A stretch of 64,000 nt of DNA from Maribacter sp. 1_MG-2023. GTDB lineage: Bacteria; Bacteroidota; Bacteroidia; Flavobacteriales; Flavobacteriaceae. The stretch lies in the NCBI RefSeq assembly GCF_030547005.1, contig NZ_JAUOPN010000003.1, forward strand, positions 248,001-312,000, given 5' to 3'. Below, in pieces: positions 18,596 to 27,086 of this stretch; the first letter of the stretch is position 1, and every line of letters starts with the position of its first letter. The position numbers and the translations under genes are program-made. The notes beneath the pieces were generated by a model. The model did no database searches. It was given only the letters and a program-made list of their open reading frames with translations, and was not told where the DNA came from.

Positions 18596-19316
18596 ACGTA
18601 TTAAAAACATCATTTAAAACGGCAAGCGACTTTGGTTTTCTAAAACCTTGTAAATGCAATTCAAAATAAAGGATTAAAGATTTCAGTAATTCTTGGCGAT
18701 TATTTTTTTTCATCTTCACGGTATGCATTGCATCAAAATTTGTGCCCAATAAGGTCTTGAAATAATAAATATTCTCACCTCTTAACATTGGGTTCAATGA
18801 TTCAACGGCAGCAAACTCCCCTTCTAACAAATCGAAATAGGGCTTATCTATCTGATATACATCTGGATAAAAACCTAAAAAGCGTGTCAATGACAACATA
18901 AAATAGAGATGAAAATTAGCCACTTCTTTATGCATATCTAGCCATTGTAACGATGCTTCTAAAAACTGGAACAAATCTTCATTTTTCTCTTCTTCCCGTA
19001 TGCTATTACCTAATAGCTCTGCTAAAAATAAGGTCATTGCATTTTTAGCCATGTCTGCATATAAAGTTTGATAGTGATAAAAAACCTTTGCTTCTTTAAG
19101 GGTCTCTAATGTGCCCTTATTTTTATGATTGGCAACAATTTCTAACTGTGTTAAAGGCTGAAAATAGGCAGTTTTTAATTTTCCTTTCTTTGAAGATAAC
19201 ACCCCTCGTAATAAATATGATTTTATACCATCTGATGCTGTAAAGGCCTTGACAATAAGACTTGTATCGCCATATTTAAGTGCAGAAAATATTATAGCCT
19301 TTGTGGTCACCTGCAT
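18588..19316 (-). CDS. recO: DNA repair protein RecO
   Basis: Recombination mediator that binds ssDNA and helps RecA loading in the RecFOR route. The 242 residues match the usual length. The N-terminal OB fold is visible (TTKAIIFSALKYGDTSLIVKA, GIKSYLLRGVLSSKKGKLKTA), followed by the helical domain. The Cys zinc ligands of some RecO proteins are absent from the C-terminal part. A well-formed promoter lies directly upstream (19336-19365). Its 3' end overlaps the TonB receptor start, an unusual pairing of repair and transport functions on one transcript. Confidence 0.92.
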   Translation of the reverse strand: MQVTTKAIIFSALKYGDTSLIVKAFTASDGIKSYLLRGVLSSKKGKLKTAYFQPLTQLEIVANHKNKGTLETLKEAKVFYHYQTLYADMAKNAMTLFLAELLGNSIREEEKNEDLFQFLEASLQWLDMHKEVANFHLYFMLSLTRFLGFYPDVYQIDKPYFDLLEGEFAAVESLNPMLRGENIYYFKTLLGTNFDAMHTVKMKKNNRQELLKSLILYFELHLQGFRKPKSLAVLNDVFNTYV

Positions 19317-19335
19317 ATTAGAACATCTATTTCAA

Positions 19336-19365
19336 CAAAGATAGTTGATTGAAGCTTGTTGACAA
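19336..19365 (-). promoter_or_regulatory. Promoter of recO: TTG - N19 - TATCTTTG
   Basis: On the minus strand TTG (19365-19363) is followed after exactly 19 bases by TATCTTTG (19343-19336), an ideal Bacteroidota sigma-ABfr promoter. The predicted start is about 19329, giving a leader of about 13 bases before the recO ATG. Confidence 0.65.
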
Positions 19366-19372
19366 CCTTGCA

Positions 19373-19410
19373 TAAAAAAATGCGAGACCCTAAAAATAGA
19401 GTCTCGTATT
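19373..19410 (-). terminator. Rho-independent terminator after gdhA
   Basis: GCGAGAC (19382-19388) pairs with GTCTCGT (19401-19407) and the minus strand continues into seven U. It lies about 30 bases after the gdhA stop. Confidence 0.75.
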
Positions 19411-19437
19411 ATATGTTTGTTATGGTAAACTTAAGTT

Positions 19438-20781
19438 CTAGATAACACCCTGTGCTAACATGGCATCGGCTACCTTAACGAAACCAGCAATGTTGGCTCC
19501 TTTTACATAGTTACAGAAACCATCTTCTTCTTTACCGTATTCTATACAAGAATCGTGAATGTCTTCCATAATATCTTTTAAACGCTCATCAACCTCTTCA
19601 CGTGTCCAGCTAATTCTTAATGAATTCTGAGACATTTCTAGACCTGACGTTGCAACACCACCTGCATTTGAAGCTTTACCTGGCGCAAACAATATTTTTG
19701 CGTTATTGAATTCATGAACAGCATCTGTATCACAAGGCATATTAGCACCTTCTGCAACACACATACATCCATTTTTCAATAGCTTTTTAGCATCATCTTG
19801 ATCCAACTCATTTTGGGTAGCACATGGTAATGCAATATCACATTTTACTTCCCAAGGTGTTTTTCCTTTATGAAATTCAGCAGAAGCATATTTATCTGCA
19901 TACTCAGAAATACGTCCTCTTCTGTTATTCTTAAGATCCATTACAAAAGCAAGCTTCTCATCATTGATGCCATCTTTGTCATAGATATATCCGCTAGAAT
20001 CTGAAAGTGTTACCACTTTAGCCCCTAATAAAATTGCTTTTTCAGCTGCATACTGAGCAACATTTCCTGACCCAGAAATTACAACTGTTTTGCCTTCAAA
20101 AGTTTCGTTTTTTGTTTTTAGCATACTTTGTGCAAAATACACAGTACCGTAACCTGTAGCTTCTGGTCTAATTTTAGAACCACCCCAAGAAAGACCTTTA
20201 CCAGTTAAAACACCGGTAAACTCATTACGTATCTTTTTGTACATGCCAAAAAGGAACCCAATTTCACGTGCACCAACACCAATATCACCAGCAGGTACAT
20301 CTGTATTTGGACCAATATGTCTATTTAGTTCTAACATGAAGGCATGGCAAAAACGCATTACCTCATCATCAGATTTTCCTTTTGGATCAAAATCAGAACC
20401 ACCTTTACCACCACCCATTGGCAATGTTGTAAGACTGTTCTTAAATACTTGCTCAAAAGCTAAGAATTTTAAGATACTCGCATTTACGGTTGGGTGAAAA
20501 CGCAATCCTCCTTTGTATGGACCTATTGCCGAGTTCATTTGTATTCTATACCCACGGTTTACATGAATTTCACCTGCATCATCAACCCACGCTACCCTAA
20601 ATGAAATTAAACGTTCTGGTTCTACCATTCTTAAAAGAATGTTCTTACCATTATATATGTCTTGATTTGCAATATATGGTATAACCGTTTCTGCAACTTC
20701 TTGCACCGCTTGTATGAATTCTGGTTCGTGACCATTTCTGGCAATAACCTCATCCATAAATGCTTTTATTTTATTCTCCAT
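19438..20781 (-). CDS. gdhA: NADP-type glutamate dehydrogenase (hexameric)
   Basis: Reductive amination of 2-oxoglutarate with ammonium to glutamate; cytosolic. The 447 residues have the length of the 50-kDa class I enzymes. The family signature with the catalytic Lys is LPMGGGKGGSDFDPKGKSDD (about 121-140). The substrate-binding region begins GGLRFHPTVN. The Rossmann fold is GSGNVAQYAAEKA (about 237-249). The cofactor-specificity loop after it (LSDSSGYIYD) is of the NADP-preferring kind in this class. It is a single gene with its own terminator. Confidence 0.95.
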   Translation of the reverse strand: MENKIKAFMDEVIARNGHEPEFIQAVQEVAETVIPYIANQDIYNGKNILLRMVEPERLISFRVAWVDDAGEIHVNRGYRIQMNSAIGPYKGGLRFHPTVNASILKFLAFEQVFKNSLTTLPMGGGKGGSDFDPKGKSDDEVMRFCHAFMLELNRHIGPNTDVPAGDIGVGAREIGFLFGMYKKIRNEFTGVLTGKGLSWGGSKIRPEATGYGTVYFAQSMLKTKNETFEGKTVVISGSGNVAQYAAEKAILLGAKVVTLSDSSGYIYDKDGINDEKLAFVMDLKNNRRGRISEYADKYASAEFHKGKTPWEVKCDIALPCATQNELDQDDAKKLLKNGCMCVAEGANMPCDTDAVHEFNNAKILFAPGKASNAGGVATSGLEMSQNSLRISWTREEVDERLKDIMEDIHDSCIEYGKEEDGFCNYVKGANIAGFVKVADAMLAQGVI

Positions 20782-20876
20782 AAAGCCTTTTAAACTTATT
20801 TAAATTATTGATTTCAAAGTATAACGTCAAAATTATGCTATTTGTGTAATTTGATAGCTTATTTTTTTAAAAATCG

Positions 20877-20901
20877 ATAAAAATTGTTGTTTTGACAACA
20901 A
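20877..20901 (-). terminator. Weak terminator after the PLP enzyme gene
   Basis: Seven-base stem TTGTTGT (20884-20890) with ACAACAA (20895-20901), followed on the minus strand by five U. It is AT-rich, so of modest stability, but correctly placed 40 bases after the stop at 20942. Confidence 0.45.
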
Positions 20902-20941
20902 ACTACCTATTCTTGCTACATTTAATTTAACATTTGGTCAT

Positions 20942-22096
20942 TTATTCTATCGCTTGTTCTAAATCTGCTATTAAATCATCAATATCTTCAATACCAACAC
21001 TTAATCTAATTAACGAATCAACCACTCCGCTTCTAAGTCGTTCTTCTTTTGGAATACTTGCATGGGTCATACTTGCAGGATGACCTGCCAGACTTTCTAC
21101 GCCACCTAAAGACTCTGCCAATGTAAAAACCTGTAACCTTTCTACAATCTTAATTGCATCGTCATAACTACCACCTTTGGGCACAAAAGAGATCATACCA
21201 CCAAAATCTTTCATCTGTTCTTTTGCGATATAATAATTAGGATGGTCTTCGAAACCTGGCCAGTAGACTTTTTCTATTTTAGGATTGCTTTTAAGGTATT
21301 CTGCAATCGCTCTACCATTTTCACAATGGCGTTGCATACGTAAATGCAGTGTTTTTATTCCTCTCAAGACCAAGAAACTATCCATAGGTCCGCAAACGGC
21401 ACCACTGGCATTTTGTATAAAATAAAGTTTATCGGCTAATTCTTTGTCTTTGACCACTAATGCTCCAACAACCGTATCGCTATGACCACCAAGATATTTG
21501 GTCGCTGAGTGCATTACAATATCTGCTCCCAGTTCTAACGGTAATTGCAAATAAGGCGTAGCAAAGGTATTATCTACTGCTAACATTATATCTGTATCTT
21601 TAGTTAAGGCAGCTACTGCTTTTATATCTATAATATTCATCATTGGGTTGGTAGGTGTTTCTACCCAAATCAACTTTGTTTTAGAATTGATTTTATCACG
21701 TACAGCATCCGTGCCTTGCATACCTACAAAATGGAAGACTATACCAAACTTTTCAAATATCTTTTTGAATATTCTATAAGTCCCTCCATAAAGGTCATCT
21801 GTTGAAATTACTTCATCACCAGGGGCTAACAATTTAATGACCGCGTCAATCGCTGCAATACCACTACCAAAGGCTAAACCAAATTCACCACCCTCTATAC
21901 TTGCCAAAGAATTTTCTAAAGCAGTTCGTGTAGGGTTGGCACTTCTAGAATATTGATAACCTTTATGACCACCAGGTGTAGTTTGGGCATATGTTGATGT
22001 TTGATATATAGGTGGCATAACAGCACCATATGCTTCATCTGGTTGCTGACCACCATGTATGGTTTTCGTATTGAACTTTAGATTTTTAGAGGTCAT
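20942..22096 (-). CDS. Cystathionine gamma-synthase/lyase family PLP enzyme
   Basis: Cys/Met metabolism enzyme of the MetB/MetC/MetY superfamily; cytosolic. I placed the start at the ATG at 22096, giving 384 residues, because family proteins begin at NLKFNTKTIHGGQ; an in-frame ATG at 22117 adds seven unlikely residues. Landmarks: QTSTYAQTTPGGHKGYQYSR (Tyr and Arg of the PLP-phosphate site), ETPTNPMMN, VDNTFATPYLQ, and the PLP Lys in MHSATKYLGGHSD. The C-terminal SLGGVESLAGHPASMTHASI is the substrate-carboxylate region. Synthase versus lyase cannot be decided by eye; cystathionine gamma-synthase or lyase are both possible. Confidence 0.9.
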   Translation of the reverse strand: MTSKNLKFNTKTIHGGQQPDEAYGAVMPPIYQTSTYAQTTPGGHKGYQYSRSANPTRTALENSLASIEGGEFGLAFGSGIAAIDAVIKLLAPGDEVISTDDLYGGTYRIFKKIFEKFGIVFHFVGMQGTDAVRDKINSKTKLIWVETPTNPMMNIIDIKAVAALTKDTDIMLAVDNTFATPYLQLPLELGADIVMHSATKYLGGHSDTVVGALVVKDKELADKLYFIQNASGAVCGPMDSFLVLRGIKTLHLRMQRHCENGRAIAEYLKSNPKIEKVYWPGFEDHPNYYIAKEQMKDFGGMISFVPKGGSYDDAIKIVERLQVFTLAESLGGVESLAGHPASMTHASIPKEERLRSGVVDSLIRLSVGIEDIDDLIADLEQAIE

Positions 22097-22130
22097 ATTC
22101 AAGTATTTATAACACAAATGTATTGTTATC

Positions 22131-22161
22131 TTTCGGGGAATACAATGAAGCTGTATTTTTG
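22131..22161 (+). promoter_or_regulatory. Promoter candidate TTTC - N19 - TATTTTTG
   Basis: TATTTTTG (22154-22161) with TTTC 19 bases upstream (22131-22134). It puts the transcript start near 22168, after an in-frame ATG at 22118, and so supports the downstream start at 22181 for the lipoprotein gene. Confidence 0.45.
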
Positions 22162-22180
22162 CATTAAATCTAATCTCTCC

Positions 22181-22924
22181 ATGAAATCTAAGCTTACCTG
22201 CCTACTCCTTTGCTTTTTATTTATTGCCTGTAATAAGGATACCCTTTCTTTTGAACCGTTGACCATCGCTACTGATTCTTGCGAGAATTGCACCTTCGTT
22301 CGTATCGAAATACCTGAGGCAACTGGCAAAACAAAACTAAGCAAGACAATCAATGCTGCCTTAGAAGGTGAGATTATTGCTTTACTAAATTTTGATGAGG
22401 AGAGCAACGCACAAAATCTAGAAGAGGCAAAAGAAGCTTTTGTGTTTGATTATGAAGAACTAAATGGAAAATTTCCTGAAGAATCTATGCCATGGGAAGC
22501 TACAATCGAAGGCACCATAACCTTCGAAAACAAAGATATAATTACTATTAAACTAGAATCATATATTTATACCGGTGGAGCACACGGCTACGGTACTAAC
22601 AGATTTTTAAATTTTAACAAACTTAATGGTGTAGAATTGTACCAAGAAGATTTATTCAATAACCTTGATGAATTCAAAACCTATGCCGAGACGCTTTTTA
22701 GAGAGCAAGAAAATATACCCGCAGAAGGTTCTATAAATAATACCGGTTTCATGTTCGAAACTGAGAATTTCTATTTGCCCGATAATTTAGGGTATACCGA
22801 AACCGGACTCCTACTTTTCTACGAACCTTATGAAATAGCTTCTTTTGCAGATGGTCCAATTACGCTAACCATACCTTATACACAAGCAAACTCTTTTTTA
22901 AGGTACCCGCAACAACAACCTTAA
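22181..22924 (+). CDS. DUF3298/DUF4163-type lipoprotein
   Basis: 247 residues from the ATG at 22181, chosen because it gives a lipoprotein signal with lipobox LFIAC (CNKD after cleavage) and because the promoter candidate lies between this ATG and the upstream in-frame one at 22118. The mature region carries the DUF4163-like segment (ATIEGTITFENKDIITIKLE, then SYIYTGGAHG) and a DUF3298-like C-terminus (DNLGYTETGLLLFYEPYEIA), as in RsiV-like anti-sigma domains and lysozyme-binding proteins. Function in Bacteroidota is unknown. It is convergent with a DinB-like gene; the coding ends overlap by 4 bases. Confidence 0.8.
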   Translation: MKSKLTCLLLCFLFIACNKDTLSFEPLTIATDSCENCTFVRIEIPEATGKTKLSKTINAALEGEIIALLNFDEESNAQNLEEAKEAFVFDYEELNGKFPEESMPWEATIEGTITFENKDIITIKLESYIYTGGAHGYGTNRFLNFNKLNGVELYQEDLFNNLDEFKTYAETLFREQENIPAEGSINNTGFMFETENFYLPDNLGYTETGLLLFYEPYEIASFADGPITLTIPYTQANSFLRYPQQQP

Positions 22925-23385
22925 GCCAGTTGTTTTAGCAACAGGGAGATTTGCCCAAGGTGCAACCCTTCGTGTAACAAATTAAACACTATTGCATCAT
23001 CAACATTTTTGAGCGTAACTCGCGCACTTGTAGTATACTCGTTAAATGTTTGAAAAAGTGCCGTATCGTAATCTTCAATAAGCCATTCTGCCGTAGAAAT
23101 TAAAAAATCTGCTACCATCATCATCTCTTCTTCGGTTGCTGTACCATCTGGCACTGTACCTTTTGCGAACTTTGCCACCAGTTCATTTGGTATACGCATT
23201 TGTAAACCACTTAACTTGTAGATAAGAAGTTGTTGCGTTGCTACCGTATGGGCTATATTCCAATAAACATTGTTATTGAATCCTTCAGGTATTTGAAGTA
23301 GTTTTTCTTTAGGAGTCTCTGTTAATATCGTATGTAGATTTCTACGATTTTGGAACATAATACCAAATAAATTCTCAGTCATCAT
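22921..23385 (-). CDS. DinB-family protein
   Basis: About 155 residues from the ATG at 23385 (another ATG follows at once at 23382; an upstream GTG frame at 23415 is unlikely). DinB/YfiT-like four-helix bundle: the conserved helix motifs are NVYWNIAHTVATQQLL with His near residue 44 and the C-terminal HEGLHLGQISLLL with two His. These three His are the metal triad of the family. Members act as thiol transferases or have unknown roles; no specific substrate can be assigned. It is convergent with the DUF3298 lipoprotein gene. Confidence 0.82.
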   Translation of the reverse strand: MMTENLFGIMFQNRRNLHTILTETPKEKLLQIPEGFNNNVYWNIAHTVATQQLLIYKLSGLQMRIPNELVAKFAKGTVPDGTATEEEMMMVADFLISTAEWLIEDYDTALFQTFNEYTTSARVTLKNVDDAIVFNLLHEGLHLGQISLLLKQLA

Positions 23386-23518
23386 TTCACATTTTATGCT
23401 TTGTAAAAATAGCACAATTAATGATATTTAAGTTTCTTTGTATTTCTAAAACCTTCATCACATAAAAGTGTTTTTTCTTTCGGAAGGATAAAAAGCATCA
23501 TCCTAAACTTTCAAAATC

Positions 23519-23872
23519 ATGAAAAAAATATACCATTTAAGCACCTGTTCTACTTGTCAACGTATTATTAAAGAACTACAACCACTTTCAGATTTTGAAC
23601 TACACGACATTAAAACAGCTCCTATAACGCCATCTCAGCTAGAACAAATGCATAGTCTTTCTAAGAGCTATGAAGATTTATTCAGCAAAAGAGCTGTTTT
23701 GTACCGAGAGCGAAATCTTAAAGAACAAAACCTTTCTGAAGAAGATATTAAAGCGTTGATATTAGAACAATACACCTTCTTAAAACGACCTGTAATTATT
23801 GTTGATGACCAAATTTTTATTGGAAATAGTAAGAAAGTGGTAGAAGCCGCTAAAACGGCAATTCATCCGTGA
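23519..23872 (+). CDS. ArsC/Spx-family thioredoxin-fold protein
   Basis: 117 residues. N-terminal CSTCQ motif (Cys10 and Cys13) after a beta-strand (KKIYHLSTCSTCQRIIKEL), then the ArsC-type helices (DLFSKRAVLYRE, LSEEDIKALILEQYTFLKRP) and the cis-Pro strand with VDDQIFIGNS. The family includes arsenate reductases and Spx regulators. The Arg triad of true ArsC is not clearly present, so arsenate reduction is uncertain. The downstream exporter gene starts with a GTG inside its last codons. Confidence 0.85.
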   Translation: MKKIYHLSTCSTCQRIIKELQPLSDFELHDIKTAPITPSQLEQMHSLSKSYEDLFSKRAVLYRERNLKEQNLSEEDIKALILEQYTFLKRPVIIVDDQIFIGNSKKVVEAAKTAIHP

Positions 23873-24771
23873 GCAAAAGACTACTAGCCATACTCGCTGC
23901 TATTGGGGCAACTACCATTTATGGAGTTAACCACACTATCGCCAAAGGTATCATGCCACATTATGTGCAACCTTTCGGATTTATTATTTTAAGGGTTCTC
24001 GGTGCAGCTATCCTATTTTGGTTGATTTCACCTTTTGGACCAAAAGAACGTATTGACCCTAAAGATTATTTACGCATGTTGATTTGTGCCCTATTAGGTA
24101 TGGGCTTAAATATGATGGTATTTTTCAAAGGACTATCACTATCTACACCAATAAATAGTGCCGTATTAATCACCACCACGCCAATTGTAGTACTAATTCT
24201 ATCGGCTGTAATTTTAAAAGAAAAAATATCTGGAAGAAAAATAATAGGAATCACTATCGGATTACTTGGTGCACTAGGCTTAATCTTGTTCGGTACCGAA
24301 GTAAGACAAGACGCACCGAATATACCTCTAGGCAATTTCTTGATTTTTTTAAACTCAATTTTCTACGGATCCTACCTAGTATTGGTAAAAATTCTAATTA
24401 GCAAATATCATCCATTTACATTTATGAAATGGCTGTTCTCTTTAGGTGTTCTTATATGCTTACCCCTTGGATACGAAGAATTCATGGAAATTTCTTGGAA
24501 CACTTTACCTTTAGAAGCCTATTTTGGTATTGGTTTTGTAATTCTTGGAACAACATTCTGCACCTACCTGTTTAATATTTTTGCGTTAACCCAATTAAAA
24601 GCTTCTACCCTAAGTGCTTTTGTATACGTACAACCACTAGTGGGCATTACATATGCCGTTTTTACAGGTCAAGACACTATCACTACAGTGAAAATCATTG
24701 CTGCTTGTTTTGTTTTAGTTGGGGTTTATCTTTCTAGCAAAAGACCAAAGAGAAAACTACAACAAAATTAA
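23869..24771 (+). CDS. EamA-family (DMT) metabolite exporter
   Basis: 300 residues with about ten hydrophobic helices in two EamA repeats (about 5-140 and 150-290), an inner-membrane transporter of the drug/metabolite superfamily. The start is a GTG at 23869 that overlaps the stop of the ArsC-like gene (ccGTGAgc); no ATG is available that keeps the first helix, so coupling is likely. Substrate unknown. The last helix is followed by a basic tail (SSKRPKRKLQQN). It is convergent with the GntR gene with a 4-base overlap. Confidence 0.88.
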   Translation: MSKRLLAILAAIGATTIYGVNHTIAKGIMPHYVQPFGFIILRVLGAAILFWLISPFGPKERIDPKDYLRMLICALLGMGLNMMVFFKGLSLSTPINSAVLITTTPIVVLILSAVILKEKISGRKIIGITIGLLGALGLILFGTEVRQDAPNIPLGNFLIFLNSIFYGSYLVLVKILISKYHPFTFMKWLFSLGVLICLPLGYEEFMEISWNTLPLEAYFGIGFVILGTTFCTYLFNIFALTQLKASTLSAFVYVQPLVGITYAVFTGQDTITTVKIIAACFVLVGVYLSSKRPKRKLQQN

Positions 24772-25385
24772 ATATGAGATTTTTTTGCATTTTCTAAATT
24801 CAGCGACACCACCTCGATAGCCTTTTTTTCATCCCGGTGATGCATGGCAGACACTAAATCAAGATGTTCTTGTAAGATTACATTCAAAGATCTGTTCAGC
24901 CCCACAAGATCCATAAAAGACAATATTTTGGCAGACTTGTACATTTGGTACAATGTTCTATTACCACAGTTTTTGACAATATACTCGTGAAAATATCGAT
25001 CAATTTTATAAAACACATATCCGTTTTTTGGTCCACTTTCAAATGGCACCAAAAGACTTCTTAAATCGTCAATTTTAGATTGCGGTGCATTACGTGTAAA
25101 TAATTTAACCGCCATAGTTTCTAAAGCTATTCTACAATCGAACATTTCTACAGTTTCTTGCTCACACAATTCTCGTACAGAAAGTCCATTATCTAAATTA
25201 CCGACCAATAAACTCTCTTGTTTTAACTGCTGTAAAACTACAGGTACAGTGTCGTCGTTAATTCGTAAAGTGTGTGATAACCTATGCTCAGTAATAAGTT
25301 GCCCAGGTACCAACTTTTTGGTTACAATCAACTTTTTAACTTTACCGTATGTTTCTTGAAATATTTCTTCTGGTAGGCTAACCAT
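24768..25385 (-). CDS. GntR/FadR-type transcriptional regulator (FCD domain)
   Basis: 205 residues. A winged-helix GntR domain covers about 5-70 (ETYGKVKKLIVTKKLVPGQL, LSHTLRINDDTVPVVLQQLK). The FCD ligand domain covers about 80-200, with metal-site residues Asp and His in KIDRYFHEYI and His in VILQEHLDLVSAM. A final His is near the C-terminus (KKSHI), so the classical third His is shifted or missing. Its ATG lies only 4 bases after a -7 box TATATTTG, suggesting a leaderless or nearly leaderless mRNA. Possible targets are the neighbouring transporter or the thioesterase gene upstream; this is inference. Confidence 0.85.
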   Translation of the reverse strand: MVSLPEEIFQETYGKVKKLIVTKKLVPGQLITEHRLSHTLRINDDTVPVVLQQLKQESLLVGNLDNGLSVRELCEQETVEMFDCRIALETMAVKLFTRNAPQSKIDDLRSLLVPFESGPKNGYVFYKIDRYFHEYIVKNCGNRTLYQMYKSAKILSFMDLVGLNRSLNVILQEHLDLVSAMHHRDEKKAIEVVSLNLENAKKSHI

Positions 25386-25389
25386 TAAG

Positions 25390-25397
25390 CAAATATA
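25390..25397 (-). promoter_or_regulatory. -7 box TATATTTG directly before the GntR start
   Basis: The box ends 4 bases before the ATG at 25385. A TTG sits 22 bases upstream of it. The transcription start is expected at or very near the start codon. Confidence 0.45.
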
Positions 25398-25491
25398 TTA
25401 TTATCGGTTATTGATTACTCAACAGTCTAAGGGGGAATACAACTGTAATTAATTGAATCATTTAAAAATAAAGTTTTTAACACTACGATTC

Positions 25492-25965
25492 CTATAAATT
25501 TATAGGAATTTTCAAAAATTCTCTAGTATGTTCTTTTGTCAGCACTCTAAATCCTTCTCCTTTTTCTAAATCACGGAATTTATTCATCAATTTTTCTGTC
25601 AATCCCATCAACTTTCTTGACTCTAAACTGATCCAAGCACCCATCATTTCGCAACGCGCTATGTTTTCTCCTTTGTCATTGTAAAAATTATGGTGGAACT
25701 CAAAAAATTTACCATCTTCACTTAGTCCCATAATCTCTAAAGAAACTTTAACCTGATTACCAAGAAAGGCTTCTTTAAAATAATACATATGCTCATAAAA
25801 TGCTACTGGACCTATTTTATAGGTAACCATAGTCTTTTGATCAAAGCCCTGCTCCATCAAAAAAGCCATTCGAGTATGGCTCATAAGATTAACATATGCC
25901 GAATTCGCTAAATGACGATTTGCATCTATATCACTCCACCGTACTTCAAAGTCCTTTGTAAACAT
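25492..25965 (-). CDS. Hotdog-fold acyl-CoA thioesterase (4HBT family)
   Basis: 157 residues with the FabM/YbgC-like hotdog opening FEVRWSDIDANRHLANSAYV (about 5-25), where the Asp/His region forms the active site in family members, and a long central helix (LMSHTRMAFLMEQGF). It probably hydrolyses an acyl-CoA; substrate unknown. The gene is divergent from nitronate monooxygenase; the 122 bases between them hold both promoters. Confidence 0.85.
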   Translation of the reverse strand: MFTKDFEVRWSDIDANRHLANSAYVNLMSHTRMAFLMEQGFDQKTMVTYKIGPVAFYEHMYYFKEAFLGNQVKVSLEIMGLSEDGKFFEFHHNFYNDKGENIARCEMMGAWISLESRKLMGLTEKLMNKFRDLEKGEGFRVLTKEHTREFLKIPINL

Positions 25966-26087
25966 TTTTATAATTTTTACTATGCATGCATAATACCTTA
26001 TAAAAATAGCATAGTTTTGAAATGTAAGAACTAAAAAACATCGTTTTTTATAGTTATTTTTAAATCACTTTCAAAATTTACAGCACT

Positions 26088-27062
26088 ATGTCAAATAAAC
26101 CCCCTTTCATTAAAGAGTTATCATTGCCCGCAGTTGCAGCCCCAATGTTTTTAATTTCTGGACCACAATTGGTTATTGAATGTTGTAAAAATGGCATTGT
26201 TGGTACGTTCCCGGCATTGAACCAACGCACTAGTGAAGGTTTTGAAGAATGGCTTATTGAAATAAAATCTGCCCTAAAGACCTTTGAAGAAGAGACGGGT
26301 AAAAAACCTGCCCCGTTTGGCGTAAATTTAATTGTACACGCAACAAACCCAAGATTAGAAGCAGATGTAAAGTTATGTGTAAAGCACAAAGTACCTTTGA
26401 TCATCACTTCTTTAGGTGCTGTCTCTCAAGTAGTAGATGCTATTCACAGTTATGGTGGATTGGTTTTTCACGATATTATTAAAAAACGTCATGCAGAGAA
26501 AGCAGCCGAAGCCGGTGTAGACGGATTGATTCTTGTTGCTGCAGGTGCAGGTGGTCATGCAGGCACAATTAACCCAATGCCTTTAGTTGCTGAAATAAAG
26601 AAATTCTACCATAAAACTATTCTTCTTTCCGGTTGTATTAGTACGGGTAGAGACATTGCATCTGCCCTACAAATGGGTGCTGATTTAGCTTATATGGGTA
26701 CCAGATTCATAAATACAAATGAAAGCAAAGCTACTCCTGAATATCGACAAATGATTATTGATGCAGGTGCTAGCGATGTGGTGTATACTGCTTCAATTTC
26801 TGGTGTACACGCCAATTTTTTAGGTGCTAGTTTAAAAGCTGCGGGTATCACAGAAGAAGACCTTAAAAAAGATGTAAAAATTGATTTTGGAAAAGAAATG
26901 AATACTGAAGCCAAAGCTTGGAAAACCATTTGGTCTGCAGGTCAAGGTTCTGCACTCATTGACGATTCCATTCCTGTTGCCGAATTGGTATCACATTTAA
27001 AGACAGAATTTAAAGAGGCTATCGAAGAACAAATAAAAGTTCTAGAAACATACCCTAAGTAA
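26088..27062 (+). CDS. Nitronate monooxygenase family flavoprotein
   Basis: FMN-dependent TIM barrel of the 2-nitropropane dioxygenase/NMO family, 324 residues. Visible motifs: the N-terminal LPAVAAPMFLISGP (FMN contact), HDIIKKRHAEKAAEAGVDGL, AAGAGGHAGTINPMP with the catalytic-type His in GGH, and the phosphate loop LSGCISTGRDIASALQMGAD. It may oxidise nitronates; some members instead act as enoyl reductases, so the substrate is open. It is followed 24 bases later by the YheT-type hydrolase. Confidence 0.9.
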   Translation: MSNKPPFIKELSLPAVAAPMFLISGPQLVIECCKNGIVGTFPALNQRTSEGFEEWLIEIKSALKTFEEETGKKPAPFGVNLIVHATNPRLEADVKLCVKHKVPLIITSLGAVSQVVDAIHSYGGLVFHDIIKKRHAEKAAEAGVDGLILVAAGAGGHAGTINPMPLVAEIKKFYHKTILLSGCISTGRDIASALQMGADLAYMGTRFINTNESKATPEYRQMIIDAGASDVVYTASISGVHANFLGASLKAAGITEEDLKKDVKIDFGKEMNTEAKAWKTIWSAGQGSALIDDSIPVAELVSHLKTEFKEAIEEQIKVLETYPK

Positions 27063-27086
27063 ACAAATTTTAGCTTTTACAAATAG

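Noticed and set aside
23519-23872. Calling the ArsC-like protein an arsenate reductase
   Set aside because: Only the N-terminal CxxC and fold are clear; the active-site Arg set of ArsC is not, and no ars genes are nearby.
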